DNA from: Verrucomicrobiaceae bacterium
Lineage (GTDB): Bacteria > Verrucomicrobiota > Verrucomicrobiia > Verrucomicrobiales > Verrucomicrobiaceae
Length of the DNA stretch: 64,000 nucleotides
Direction: 5' to 3'
Assembly (NCBI GenBank): GCA_016795365.1
Contig: JAEUHN010000017.1
Coordinates: forward strand, 186,001-250,000
Shown here: positions 40,893 through 49,438 of the stretch, piece after piece
Layout: every line of letters begins with the position of its first letter
How positions within the stretch are numbered: the first letter of the stretch is position 1
The notes under the pieces: model-generated
Told to the model about the DNA's origin: nothing
The model's database searches: none
What the model saw: only the letters and a program-made list of their open reading frames with translations
Translations under genes and position numbers: made by a program

Positions 40893-42074
40893 ATGATCAA
40901 TCTCACCCGACTTTACTGCGATGAGTCGCAGCCCATGGATTCCCTTCGTTATGGACGTGGTCACGGTTCTCCCAACTCAGCCGCTGAGCGCAAGCCCATC
41001 GTGGTCTGGAACATCACTCGCCGGTGCAACCTGAAGTGCATTCACTGCTACTCCGACTCCGACGCCAAATCGTATCCCGGCGAACTGAACTGGGATCAAT
41101 GCGTGAACGTCATCGACGACCTTGCGCAGTATGGCATCCCTGCGCTGCTCTTGTCAGGTGGCGAGCCCACGATTCATCCGAACTTCTTCGAACTGGCAGG
41201 CTACGCGCGCTCCAAGGGACTGCGCCTTACCTTGTCCACGAACGGGACGCTGATTGATGAGGAGAAGGCCGCCAAGATCAAAGACCTTGGCTTCTCGTAT
41301 GTGGGCATCTCGCTCGATGGCATCGGTGCCACACACGACTACTTCCGCGGACGTGAAGGAGCCTTCGACAAGGCGGTGCAAGCCTTCCGCAACTGCAAGG
41401 CGGTTGGACAAAAAGTCGGCCTTCGCCTCACGCTATCCCGCCAGAACATCGACGATCTCGACCAGATTCTCGATTTCATCGAGCGCGAAGACATCGAGCG
41501 TGTGTGCTTCTACCATCTTGTTCCCAGCGGACGTGGTTCCGCCATGTGCGCCGTGCCCCATCAAGACACTCGCAGTGCCATCGACCGCATCCTGGCCCGC
41601 ACCTCGCAGTGGGTGGCCAGCGGCAAACCACGCGAAGTGCTCACCGTGGATCAGCCCGTGGACGGCGCTTACCTTTACCTCAAGCTCAAGGAGGAGAATC
41701 CCGGGCGCGCACAGCAGGTGATCGATCTCCTTCGCTGGAATGGCGGCGGCAACAACAGCTCTGGCACCGGCATCGGCAACATCGACACCCAGGGCAATGT
41801 GCATCCTGATCAGTTCTGGCAGGACCTCATCCTCGGCAATGTGAAGCAACGTCCGTTTAGCGAAATCTGGCAGCACAAACAGAACGAAACGCTCGACCAA
41901 CTGCGCAATCGTAAGCAGCACCTCACAGGCCGGTGCAAGGACTGCCAGTTCCTCGACATCTGCGGTGGCGGCTTCCGTGTGCGTGCCCTCCACACCACGG
42001 GCGACCTCTGGGCACCTGACCCTGCCTGCTATCTCTCCGATCGCGAGGCCGGGCTGCTCCAGCAGGCTGCGTGA
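40893..42074 (+). CDS. ahbC: Radical SAM protein, AhbC/NirJ (heme / heme d1 biosynthesis) family
   Basis: An iron-sulfur enzyme of 393 residues. The radical SAM motif is 'ITRRCNLKCIHCYSDSD', followed by the SAM-binding 'LLSGGEPTIHP' and 'STNGTLIDEEKA'. The C-terminal SPASM-like region has 'GIGNIDTQGNVHPDQFWQD', 'GRCKDCQFLDICGGGFRVRA' and 'DPACYLS', the auxiliary-cluster pattern of AhbC/NirJ. AhbC removes acetate side chains from 12,18-didecarboxysiroheme; NirJ acts in heme d1 synthesis. No other heme gene is adjacent, so which reaction it performs is open. It may be co-regulated by nothing local; two hairpins follow its stop. AAGG lies 4 bases upstream of ATG 40893 as a possible Shine-Dalgarno. 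Confidence 0.82.
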   Translation: MINLTRLYCDESQPMDSLRYGRGHGSPNSAAERKPIVVWNITRRCNLKCIHCYSDSDAKSYPGELNWDQCVNVIDDLAQYGIPALLLSGGEPTIHPNFFELAGYARSKGLRLTLSTNGTLIDEEKAAKIKDLGFSYVGISLDGIGATHDYFRGREGAFDKAVQAFRNCKAVGQKVGLRLTLSRQNIDDLDQILDFIEREDIERVCFYHLVPSGRGSAMCAVPHQDTRSAIDRILARTSQWVASGKPREVLTVDQPVDGAYLYLKLKEENPGRAQQVIDLLRWNGGGNNSSGTGIGNIDTQGNVHPDQFWQDLILGNVKQRPFSEIWQHKQNETLDQLRNRKQHLTGRCKDCQFLDICGGGFRVRALHTTGDLWAPDPACYLSDREAGLLQQAA

Positions 42075-42086
42075 GGATCGATGACA

Positions 42087-42120
42087 CCCGCACTCTCGCG
42101 ATTCAAAGCTGGAGTGCGGG
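42087..42120. terminator. Hairpin downstream of the radical SAM gene
   Basis: CCCGCACTC (42087-42095) pairs over nine bases with GAGTGCGGG (42112-42120) around a 16-base loop, beginning 12 bases after the stop at 42074. It lacks a T-run and probably assists termination together with the next hairpin. Confidence 0.45.
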
Positions 42121-42144
42121 ATGAATCGTATCGCCTCTGTCCAT

Positions 42145-42170
42145 GGAGCATCGTTCACTCACGATGCTCC
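42145..42170. terminator. Terminator between convergent radical SAM and secretin genes
   Basis: GGAGCATCGT (42145-42154) and ACGATGCTCC (42161-42170) form a perfect ten-base stem with a six-base loop, followed by GATTT on the plus strand. It sits midway between two convergent genes and could serve both. Confidence 0.6.
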
Positions 42171-42244
42171 GATTTGATGCACCAAGCGAGCCAGCCAACA
42201 AAGCGGCTATGCACGTCTGGCAGTTGGCTTGAGTCCCCAAGGAT

Positions 42245-44974
42245 TTAGTTGAAGAGCTTGCGGATGAGGCCACCGATCTTCGTGCGCCTGACTGCCTTCT
42301 CTTCGACGAGCGGATCAGACTTCTCCTGGTTCAGGAAGCGACGTGCTTCCTCGCCAAGAGGGGATGCGCCCGGAGCGTCGTAGGCATTGTTGGGCAGGTC
42401 GCCATTGCCATTGACGATGCGAGGCTGAATGAAGATGAGCAGTTCGCTGCGGCTGGTGGTATCTTCCGTGGAACTGAAGAGCTTCTTAACGACGGGGATG
42501 TGGCGAAGGATCGGCACACCGCTTTCCTTCTTGCCGTGGTCCTCACGGATGAGACCACCGAGCAGCACGGTCGCATTGTTCTTGGTGATGACGGTGGTTT
42601 CCAGGCCCTGGTTGATGATGCTCGGGATGTTATTACCAGAGATGGCCACGCTGTCGCCACGCTCTTTGTTCACCTGCTTGATCTGGAGAGTGATGTCCTC
42701 TTCTGAGTTGATGACTGGCACAACGTCCAACCTCAGCGAAACGTCCATGTATTGAATGTTGGACTGGAAGCCTGTGCTGAACTGGCTGCCGGTGTCCACG
42801 CCAGTGCCGGTGCCGACATTGGGGTTGTAGCTTGAATAGGTGGACGAAGGCACGGGAATCTGCTGGCCGGTCTCGATCGAGGCGGGCTCATTGTTCAGTG
42901 TGAAGACGGACGGGCGTGAGAGCACCTTGAAGTTCGAGTTCGAAGACAAGGCACTGAGGATGATATTCACGTTGTCGTAGATCGTGCCGTAGAGCGATAT
43001 GCCGGTGGGGAGGCTCTTGCTGAGGTCTGAAAAGCCCGTGACAGCGCTGGCATTCAGCAGACTTTGATTGCCACCCAAGCGGTTTTTGATGGTGCCTGCG
43101 CCTACACCTTGATACTTGCCGGCAGCGAGTTCGGTGGGGCCGAAGAGGTAGTCGATCCCGAAGTCCTCGGTGTCGCTCAACTTGATCTGTCCAATGACCA
43201 CTGAGAGGAAAACCTGCTGGGGACGAACATCGAGAGCCTCAATGATCTGGCCGATGGTCTCCAGGTGCTCAGGCGGGCCACTGGCAAAGATTTCGTTCTG
43301 TGTCGGGTCGGCAATGATGAGGGTCTTGCCCATCACCAGCGAAGTGGGCGGGCCGCCTTGCCGCTTAGATTGGAGACCTGATCCACTACCGAAGCTGCTG
43401 CCACCGCCCATGCCTCCGATGCCACCACCGAAGCTGGAACCCATGCTGCTGCGGTTGCTGCTGTTGCTGCCGAAATCTCCCGTCGTGCGCTGGTTGTTGC
43501 CTGAGGTGTTTCCGATGGGGTTGCCACCTGACTTGCCACCTCCACCCTGACTGTCGCTGTCCGAAATTCGGGCCAGCGCGTCGCCCAGGATCGAGAGGAT
43601 CTCGCTGGCCTGGAGGAACTTCAGCGGATGAGAGACGAAGTTTCGAATCTCCGCCGCCGCGTCGAGTTCGTCGATCAGAGTGCTGATGTAATCAAGGTCC
43701 GAAGGACGTGCGATCACCATGAGTTTGTTGGTGCGTGCGATGGGCACGAGCTTGGGCGGCACGCTTGCAGCCTGGGGTGCGGAGCCATAAACACCGCTGG
43801 TGCGAGGCTGGGCAGCGGCGGCTCCAGGCTGATTGGGAATGCCTGCGGGATTCGGAGCGGCGGGCTGTGGCTGGGGAGTGCTCTTGGTGCCCGTGCTGCC
43901 ACCCTTGCCACTGCTTTCCAGTCCCAGGATGTCGGCAAGCGCCTTCGCGACATCTTCCGCCGACGAACGGGTGAGCTGGAAACTGCGTTTCTCAGTGCGC
44001 GAGGGCTCCACGTCCATGTGCTTGAGCAGTTCCACGATGTATCGGATCGTGTTGCTGTTCTCGGTGATGACAATGCCGCGTGAGTTTGGCAGGGGTGTCA
44101 GCACTCCATAGGCGTGGAGGGGCACCAGTTCGGCGAGGCTTTTCTTCAGGTCCTCGGGCTCCAGGAAGTTGAGTGATTGCACGTAGGTGCAGATCTCTTC
44201 GCCATTTTGCGGCAGCTTGTCGGGGTCGAAAATGAGAGGGCGCTCAGGGCCGGGCTTGATGGCCGCCAGGTTAATGAACTTCACGAAGTCCTCGCCCGCA
44301 GGCAGGAAGCCGTAACCATTGAGCAGCAGGCTTCGCTCAATGTATTCGATGGCCTTCTTTTTCGGCAGCTTGCCAGTGGTTTCGATCGTGAAGGTGACAG
44401 CCTCCACGTTGATATCTTTGATGATTTTCTTGCCGGTCAACTCTTCGTAGAGCAGCAGAATCTGAGGCATCGGCACATTGGGGAACTGCAGATCGATCAG
44501 TTCATCGTCCCCGATCACTTCAGGCTCGGCATTGGGAGCAGGAGCGGCGCTTGGATTGCCGGCGATGGGCGATGAAGGAGGTGGCGCAGGTGGCTGGGGG
44601 CCCGCCGTGGGCACCGAAGGGGCCGGCTGAACTGGGTTGGGGGCGACCGCGGGAGCAGGGCTGCCCGCTGTGCCTTGACGGTTCTGGATCCGAGGATTCA
44701 CCGGGGGCCGGATGGTGTTGGGATTCATTCCGGGGCGAATGCCACCTGTCCCAACACCTGGGGCTGGCTGTTGCGGAATCTGAGCCAGCAAAATGGTTCC
44801 GAGTTTGGATGGCGCTGCCGCTTGGGGCGTCGCCTGCGCCGGTGGAACATCGAGAATCAATGCGCTGAGACGAGTGCTCGAAGGACCCGCATCTGCCACC
44901 GCGACTGGCGCTGCGTTTTGTGCGATGGCCCCGGTCGCGAAGCCCAGGGCGAGAAGTTGGCGTATGACAGACAT
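42245..44974 (-). CDS. Outer-membrane secretin (GspD/PilQ-like) of pilus/type II secretion system
   Basis: A secretin of 909 residues with signal peptide (MSVIRQLLALGFATGAIA), a Pro/Ala-rich linker (about 60-130), several N-domains (about 140-420: 'VPMPQILLLYEELTGKKIIKD', 'PNSRGIVITENSNTIRYIVELLKHMD'), a Gly/Ser-rich insertion (about 470-520), and the C-terminal secretin domain with the signature 'SGVPILRHIPVVKKLFSS...SELLIFIQPRIV'. It should form the outer-membrane channel for the machine whose ATPases and platform lie at 18.9-23.8 kb. It ends a four-gene minus-strand operon (GspL-like, PilO-like, unknown, secretin) arranged like Akkermansia Amuc_1101 to Amuc_1098. Confidence 0.9.
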   Translation of the reverse strand: MSVIRQLLALGFATGAIAQNAAPVAVADAGPSSTRLSALILDVPPAQATPQAAAPSKLGTILLAQIPQQPAPGVGTGGIRPGMNPNTIRPPVNPRIQNRQGTAGSPAPAVAPNPVQPAPSVPTAGPQPPAPPPSSPIAGNPSAAPAPNAEPEVIGDDELIDLQFPNVPMPQILLLYEELTGKKIIKDINVEAVTFTIETTGKLPKKKAIEYIERSLLLNGYGFLPAGEDFVKFINLAAIKPGPERPLIFDPDKLPQNGEEICTYVQSLNFLEPEDLKKSLAELVPLHAYGVLTPLPNSRGIVITENSNTIRYIVELLKHMDVEPSRTEKRSFQLTRSSAEDVAKALADILGLESSGKGGSTGTKSTPQPQPAAPNPAGIPNQPGAAAAQPRTSGVYGSAPQAASVPPKLVPIARTNKLMVIARPSDLDYISTLIDELDAAAEIRNFVSHPLKFLQASEILSILGDALARISDSDSQGGGGKSGGNPIGNTSGNNQRTTGDFGSNSSNRSSMGSSFGGGIGGMGGGSSFGSGSGLQSKRQGGPPTSLVMGKTLIIADPTQNEIFASGPPEHLETIGQIIEALDVRPQQVFLSVVIGQIKLSDTEDFGIDYLFGPTELAAGKYQGVGAGTIKNRLGGNQSLLNASAVTGFSDLSKSLPTGISLYGTIYDNVNIILSALSSNSNFKVLSRPSVFTLNNEPASIETGQQIPVPSSTYSSYNPNVGTGTGVDTGSQFSTGFQSNIQYMDVSLRLDVVPVINSEEDITLQIKQVNKERGDSVAISGNNIPSIINQGLETTVITKNNATVLLGGLIREDHGKKESGVPILRHIPVVKKLFSSTEDTTSRSELLIFIQPRIVNGNGDLPNNAYDAPGASPLGEEARRFLNQEKSDPLVEEKAVRRTKIGGLIRKLFN

Positions 44975-45000
44975 GGGACGGGTGGGGGTGGAAACTGGCG

Positions 45001-45873
45001 TTATGGCACCGGGGTGGTGGGTGGAACCTGTGACGGAACGAGAACGCGACGGCGATTGATGGGATTGGGAGGGGCTGGCTGCCCTGCGGCACCAGCGGCA
45101 TTCATGTTAGTGCCTGCGTTGGGCAGAGGGTTGGGGTAGCCCTGAGGCTGTGCGGCCTGAGCGCCAGCTGCAGCACCCACGCCACCTGGCATATTGGCGA
45201 CACGAACTGCTCCTCCGGTCCCTTGCGTGTTTTGTCCTGGACGGAACCCTGTCGGCATTCCCGCCGCAGCGCCTGCCCGGGGTGCCTGCCCTTGAATGAT
45301 GCCACCGACCGGCCCACGAACTGCCGCTCCAGGCGCAGCGGCGGTTTCGCCATAGGTAAGCGTGGCGGTCTCGGAGCCCTTCTGAACTTCAGCGGACGAG
45401 TCCTTTCGATTGCGTGCAATCGTTGCCTTCACGAGCTTGAAACCATCTTTGTCGGGTTGATCGCTGATATTGCGGAATTCCTGCGTCTGTCGGTTCTGGA
45501 TTCCGGCGATCACTTTACCCTTCACTTCGCGTAGTGACTTGAGGTCCCAATCCTTGCCAAAGGTTTCGACTGGGTTGTCCGGACCTTTGGTTTTCAGCAT
45601 GAAAGGGTTTTTGCCCAAGGTTACCTGATAGCGATCATCGCGGTAAGTCTGTGGAATGGCCGTTTCTGCGGTCTGTGGAGTGGCTGGTGCGGAATCCGCT
45701 GGAGCGGGCGATTCCGAAGGAGGCATCGATCCGTCCACCGGTGGAGGAGGGGAGCCATTCTCTGTGACAAACGACGGCGTAGGCACCAAGGACGGAGCTT
45801 CCTCAGGAGTCTGCGCTCCGGCACGGAGAATGGGCAGCAGAAGGGAGGCAAGGATGGTTAGTTTCAAATTCAT
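45001..45873 (-). CDS. Pro/Gly-rich protein of the secretin operon (Amuc_1099-like position)
   Basis: A protein of 290 residues with a signal peptide (MNLKLTILASLLLPILRAGA), a Pro/Ser-rich N-terminal region, a short folded core ('YRDDRYQVTLGKNPFMLKT', 'KDWDLKSLREVKGKVIAGIQNRQTQEF') and a C-terminal Gly/Ala/Pro-rich tail. The core resembles periplasmic clamp proteins such as PilP/GspC that connect inner-membrane assembly proteins to the secretin, which fits its place directly before the secretin gene; this is inference from position and from 'DPF'-like motif 'NPF'. The ATG at 45873 overlaps the stop of the PilO-like gene as ATGA, implying translational coupling. Confidence 0.65.
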   Translation of the reverse strand: MNLKLTILASLLLPILRAGAQTPEEAPSLVPTPSFVTENGSPPPPVDGSMPPSESPAPADSAPATPQTAETAIPQTYRDDRYQVTLGKNPFMLKTKGPDNPVETFGKDWDLKSLREVKGKVIAGIQNRQTQEFRNISDQPDKDGFKLVKATIARNRKDSSAEVQKGSETATLTYGETAAAPGAAVRGPVGGIIQGQAPRAGAAAGMPTGFRPGQNTQGTGGAVRVANMPGGVGAAAGAQAAQPQGYPNPLPNAGTNMNAAGAAGQPAPPNPINRRRVLVPSQVPPTTPVP

Positions 45874-46448
45874 GGCTTGCCAGCAGGTGGAGCGGGGGAC
45901 GCGGTTGGATTTGATTCCCGATACCATTTCTGGATGTGCAGGTCCTGAATGTGGATCTTGGTCGGATCTTCGACATCTGGCTTCAAGGCAAGGCCTTGGA
46001 TGCTCACGAAGGAGTCATAAGTGGGGTGGCCATCGGGAGTCTGCAGGCGATGCAACCACTGGAGGGTCTTCTCATAAGGTCCCTTAACTTCAAGGGAGAT
46101 GCCCGAAGCCCAGAGGCCGTCCTGTTGAACGGGCTCCTGCTGAAGGCTGGCGAGAACCGTCACGCCTTCTTTCTTGCTGGTCTCGGTAATGAGTTTGTTC
46201 AGTTCATCATCAGCTGCGCGCTGTGATGTCCAGATGGGCTGCTTTGACTCGAGCCACTGGGACCGAGCCGTCCAGAAATCCTTGGTCTTGATCAGTTCCT
46301 CAGCCTCGATACGGCGGAGAGATAACTGGTGCTCGCGCTCTTCCAGATCCTTCTTCCACTTCACCATCTTCGTGAAGGCAATCCATCCGCCTCCCAGAAG
46401 CAAGATCGCCACCAGAGCTATGGCCAGACGTTGTTCACGCGCATTCAT
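45870..46448 (-). CDS. PilO/GspM-like assembly protein (Amuc_1100-like position)
   Basis: A protein of 192 residues: one transmembrane helix (about 8-26, LAIALVAILLLGGGWIAF), a coiled-coil region (about 30-80, 'KWKKDLEEREHQLSLRRIEAEELIKT') and a ferredoxin-like domain (about 90-165). This is the PilO/GspM architecture. The gene order matches the Akkermansia cluster containing Amuc_1100, whose protein is longer (about 317 residues). It would stabilise the inner-membrane assembly complex and link PilN-like and PilP-like parts. It starts six bases after the GspL-like stop and overlaps the next start by ATGA. Confidence 0.72.
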   Translation of the reverse strand: MNAREQRLAIALVAILLLGGGWIAFTKMVKWKKDLEEREHQLSLRRIEAEELIKTKDFWTARSQWLESKQPIWTSQRAADDELNKLITETSKKEGVTVLASLQQEPVQQDGLWASGISLEVKGPYEKTLQWLHRLQTPDGHPTYDSFVSIQGLALKPDVEDPTKIHIQDLHIQKWYRESNPTASPAPPAGKP

Positions 46449-46453
46449 GATTT

Positions 46454-47674
46454 TTACAGGCTTGCTGTGACTTCGGCTTCAGGGTAGCTGCCGTCTGCGC
46501 GGAACGGCGTGACTCCATTGGGGCCTGCAGGTTGATTGGGGAAGTCCCATCGAAGACCTGAGAAGGCTGGCACCTTGGTAAGGTCTTCACGAAGGCCGTT
46601 CACCAGCCCTTGATTCTGGGCGATGCCCTGGACGATGATGTGGCCATCCTGAATCTGAAAGACCTGCAAGGTAATGCCCTCGGGCGGGAAAAGCTGGGCA
46701 ATCTGATGGAAGGTCTCCATGAATGACTTGTCCGGTGTGACGGCGGGCTCCAGGGCCTTCCAGTGAGCACGCGCATTCTCAATAATCGCGATCTCGGGCC
46801 GAAGTGCGTCAAGCCGAGCGGCCTCCAGCTTGATTTCTCGCTCGCGGCTCCAGAGTCTGCCTGCAAAGGCTCCGAGCAGCGCCATAATGACGAGCACGCA
46901 GCCTGCAGCGGCGAGCATGATTGACTGTTGCTGGCGGCGAGCGACTCGCTTCTGCGCCACTGGTGGCGGCACCAAGCGCCAAGCTTCGCGCGGGAGGTGG
47001 GGCGGTTTGTCGGTTTCGACAGCGACTGGCAGACCAGTGGCCGCAGAAAATGGCGTCAGTGACTCGGGCATCAACTGCACGTTCGCTGGTGTCTGAACGA
47101 CGATGTTCTCTACTTCCGGTGTCACACCGATGAGATCGAGAGCCGCGAGCACGCAGCGAATCTCGGCTGCCGCATCGTCGTCGGGCTCAATAGCGGTGAG
47201 GGCCTGGGAATGAAGCGGTTTTCCGCCTTCGTCGGGCATGGCAACTACCAAGTGGCCTGCTTCGTGCCAAAGCTGTAGCTCCCCACGTTTCAGGGTTCGG
47301 AAGGCGACGGAGGGAGCAAACTTCGCGTCCAAGTTGGCTTGCTGCGCCTGTGCCGGAATTTGGCTAGTCTGTAGGACTGTCCAGGCGCGTTGCTCTCGCT
47401 GGCCAAGGTCTCTGGTCTCGACCTGGTAGTCGCTGGCGGAAGGGCTGGCTCCAAAACCTTCAAGCTCCAGGAGTGCCGCTGCCTCGCGACGATCTTCAGC
47501 CATGGCGGGGAAGCGCATGGGAACCGAGATTACCGAACGCATGGGCAATGCCACCCAGCCAGCGCCGCGCCCCTTTTGCGAATCGAGGGGCGTGGCTGCG
47601 TCCTTGCCTTGGGCGCGCCAGACCTCTGGGCCTTGAGCACCGGGAACGATCAAAATGTCCTCTGAGGCATTCAT
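46454..47674 (-). CDS. PilM-PilN (GspL-like) fusion
   Basis: A protein of 406 residues. Residues about 1-265 resemble the actin-like PilM/GspL cytoplasmic domain, although the nucleotide-binding motifs are weak; a single transmembrane helix (about 265-288, IMLAAAGCVLVIMALLGAF) follows, then a coiled coil and a periplasmic PilN-like domain (about 300-406, 'METFHQIAQLFPPEGITLQVFQI'). GspL has the same order. It should bind the GspE/PilB ATPase on the cytoplasmic side and PilO on the periplasmic side. ATG 47674 is chosen over longer upstream reading because 'MNASEDILIVPG' starts a beta strand. It leads the secretin operon. Confidence 0.75.
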   Translation of the reverse strand: MNASEDILIVPGAQGPEVWRAQGKDAATPLDSQKGRGAGWVALPMRSVISVPMRFPAMAEDRREAAALLELEGFGASPSASDYQVETRDLGQREQRAWTVLQTSQIPAQAQQANLDAKFAPSVAFRTLKRGELQLWHEAGHLVVAMPDEGGKPLHSQALTAIEPDDDAAAEIRCVLAALDLIGVTPEVENIVVQTPANVQLMPESLTPFSAATGLPVAVETDKPPHLPREAWRLVPPPVAQKRVARRQQQSIMLAAAGCVLVIMALLGAFAGRLWSREREIKLEAARLDALRPEIAIIENARAHWKALEPAVTPDKSFMETFHQIAQLFPPEGITLQVFQIQDGHIIVQGIAQNQGLVNGLREDLTKVPAFSGLRWDFPNQPAGPNGVTPFRADGSYPEAEVTASL

Positions 47675-47943
47675 GAAATAGGGGCGAAGGACGAGATGGG
47701 TCTGTGACAGGACTGGATTAACAGCGAACGCGCCGTAAGCAAACTCCGGGCTTGAGGGCGGCGATAGTATCTCGACTGCCTTGGAAGCGCAAGGTGTGCG
47801 TATGCATACACCATAAGATTCGGCTGCGGCTTCATGGGGTGTGTGACAATGCTGGCAGGCAAGCGGCACAAATTATTTGCTTCCAATCGCTAGATTTCTG
47901 CTATCCAATCCCCCTGTTCAGTTCGTTTCGTTCCCCAGCAGCC

Positions 47944-48708
47944 ATGTCCCTCACCATTGCGCAACAACTGAAAGCCGCCCGCGAACAGCTCGGGCTGTCG
48001 CTTGCCGATGCCGCGCATGAGACTCGGATTCCCGCGATCCGGCTGGCTCAGATGGAGGAGGGGAATTTCGCTGCGTTCGGAAACATGGCGTATGCGAAAA
48101 GCTTCATTGGTCTCTATGCCAAGTTCCTGGGAGTGAACGCTGATACCTTTGTGGCCAACCTTCCCAGACCGGTCTTCGGTGGTGCTGCCGACTATCGTTA
48201 CCTGACGACATCCCTTGGGCCATGGATTGAGCCGGTCGTCCGGCATCGGCTTCGGGCACGCACGCCCCGCGGTATTGCGAAAGAGTCTGGCAGCGTGGGA
48301 TTGCACGCGATGCTAATCTTTGTGGGGATCGCAGCCTGCGCCAGCATCCTGGGGCTGGAGTTTTTCTCGCCCAAGGGCGTTGGATCCATCAACCAAGCCC
48401 CGATGTCCTCAGCGACCTCGCCTGCGCCCAAGAAGGTGGCGGCGGCTACCGCTTCGGTCAGTCCGCAGGTTCGGGTGAACTCACATCCAGCACCGGTGCC
48501 ATCTGGGAAGAAGGTGATTTACACCATCTCGCCTGTGAAGAGCGTTCTGCCGGGGCCACCAGTGGTGGCTACGACCACTCCCCTGAAACCTGAGTCCTCG
48601 GTTCCTCCGGCTCCCAGAGAAGAAATCCGAGTGCCTGATGTCGCAGGATTGCGCGTCTTGCGCGCTGAACCCGTGATCGATCCGCCAACAACGCCGACTG
48701 GCATGTAA
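47944..48708 (+). CDS. RodZ-like helix-turn-helix membrane protein
   Basis: A protein of 254 residues with an N-terminal HTH domain of the RodZ/Xre type ('SLTIAQQLKAAREQLGLSLADAAHETRIPAIRLAQMEEG' region, residues 2-65), a juxtamembrane basic stretch, one transmembrane helix (about 122-140) and a proline-rich periplasmic part. RodZ couples the cytoskeletal protein MreB to the envelope elongation machine. It lacks the large C-terminal domain of E. coli RodZ, as in many bacteria. It heads a tight three-gene set: the next gene starts 2 bases after its stop. The gene is divergent from the GspL-like gene across a 269-base spacer that contains no other gene and a possible TTGCTT/TATCCA promoter. Confidence 0.78.
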   Translation: MSLTIAQQLKAAREQLGLSLADAAHETRIPAIRLAQMEEGNFAAFGNMAYAKSFIGLYAKFLGVNADTFVANLPRPVFGGAADYRYLTTSLGPWIEPVVRHRLRARTPRGIAKESGSVGLHAMLIFVGIAACASILGLEFFSPKGVGSINQAPMSSATSPAPKKVAAATASVSPQVRVNSHPAPVPSGKKVIYTISPVKSVLPGPPVVATTTPLKPESSVPPAPREEIRVPDVAGLRVLRAEPVIDPPTTPTGM

Positions 48709-48710
48709 TC

Positions 48711-49004
48711 ATGAGGCGTCTGATCGGTCCCATCTTTTTCACCCTGGTCTTTTTGGGCGCTGTCGTTGGCGTGCTGTGTTTTAGCACGGAAGCTCGGGAA
48801 GTGGCTGGCGAGGCTTTCTGGAACATTTTTCGATTTTTCACCACGCCCTTCATCCTGGAGCTCTCGGTGGCCGTCATGGGTCTCTTGATCGTGATGACCT
48901 ATAACCAGTGGAAGCGGTCCAAGGACGCGCCCGAATGGGTAGAAATGGAAGTCCCCGCCAAGGACAAGACGGATCAGGATTCATTGCCTCCCAACGCAGG
49001 CTGA
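48711..49004 (+). CDS. Small two-helix membrane protein
   Basis: A protein of 97 residues with two transmembrane helices (about 6-23 and 45-63) and a charged C-terminal tail. It reminds me of LapA-type small membrane proteins but I cannot name a family. It is the middle gene of a three-gene set with RodZ-like and YjbQ proteins, with gaps of two bases on each side, so it is surely co-transcribed. The high sequence complexity and tight spacing argue that it is a real gene. Confidence 0.6.
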   Translation: MRRLIGPIFFTLVFLGAVVGVLCFSTEAREVAGEAFWNIFRFFTTPFILELSVAVMGLLIVMTYNQWKRSKDAPEWVEMEVPAKDKTDQDSLPPNAG

Positions 49005-49006
49005 GC

Positions 49007-49426
49007 ATGAGCGCGTTTGCGGATAGTTTTTGCGTCGCTACAGGGAGCAAGGGGACCTACGAGATCACGGAAGCCTGCCAGCAAGTGGTCTCGGGCAGTG
49101 GTATTCGCACAGGTGTGGCCACCGTATTTGTGCAGCATACGAGCTGCAGCCTCGTGATTTTCGAGAACGCTGACCCTTCAGCCAGGACGGACTTACATCA
49201 GTTCTTCGATCGCTTGGTGCCAGAGGACACGCCTTACTTCGTCCACACTCACGAGGGCGCAGACGATATGCCCAGCCACTTGCGAATGGCGTTGACCCAG
49301 ACCTCTGAGGTCATCCCGGTGATGAATGGCAGGCTGGCCCTGGGCACTTGGCAGGGCATCTTTCTTTTCGAGCATCGCCGGGCTCCGCATCGTCGGCAGA
49401 TCGTCGTGTCCGTCGTTGGCGAGTGA
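49007..49426 (+). CDS. yjbQ: YjbQ/UPF0047 family protein (secondary thiamine-phosphate synthase-like)
   Basis: A compact protein of 139 residues, the normal length for UPF0047. Family motifs are 'GVATVFVQHTSCSLVIFENADPS', 'HTHEGADDMPSHLRMAL' and 'LGTWQGIFLFEHR', with a conserved His/Cys/Asp set. Homologues have weak thiamine-phosphate synthase activity; their true role is unclear, so the name should be taken as a family label. It is the last gene of the RodZ set. The ATG 49007 is 2 bases after the preceding stop. Confidence 0.88.
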   Translation: MSAFADSFCVATGSKGTYEITEACQQVVSGSGIRTGVATVFVQHTSCSLVIFENADPSARTDLHQFFDRLVPEDTPYFVHTHEGADDMPSHLRMALTQTSEVIPVMNGRLALGTWQGIFLFEHRRAPHRRQIVVSVVGE

Positions 49427-49438
49427 TGTCTCTCAGTA

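Noticed and set aside
42087-42170. Two hairpins considered as a riboswitch or attenuator
   Set aside because: They lie between convergent genes and after stop codons, so termination is the simpler explanation.
47675-47869. Extension of the GspL-like protein with a C-x-x-C-H-type motif (CQHCH)
   Set aside because: The stretch is Cys/Pro-rich, has no signal peptide for a heme protein, and precedes a natural start at 47674; the heme-like motif is probably chance.
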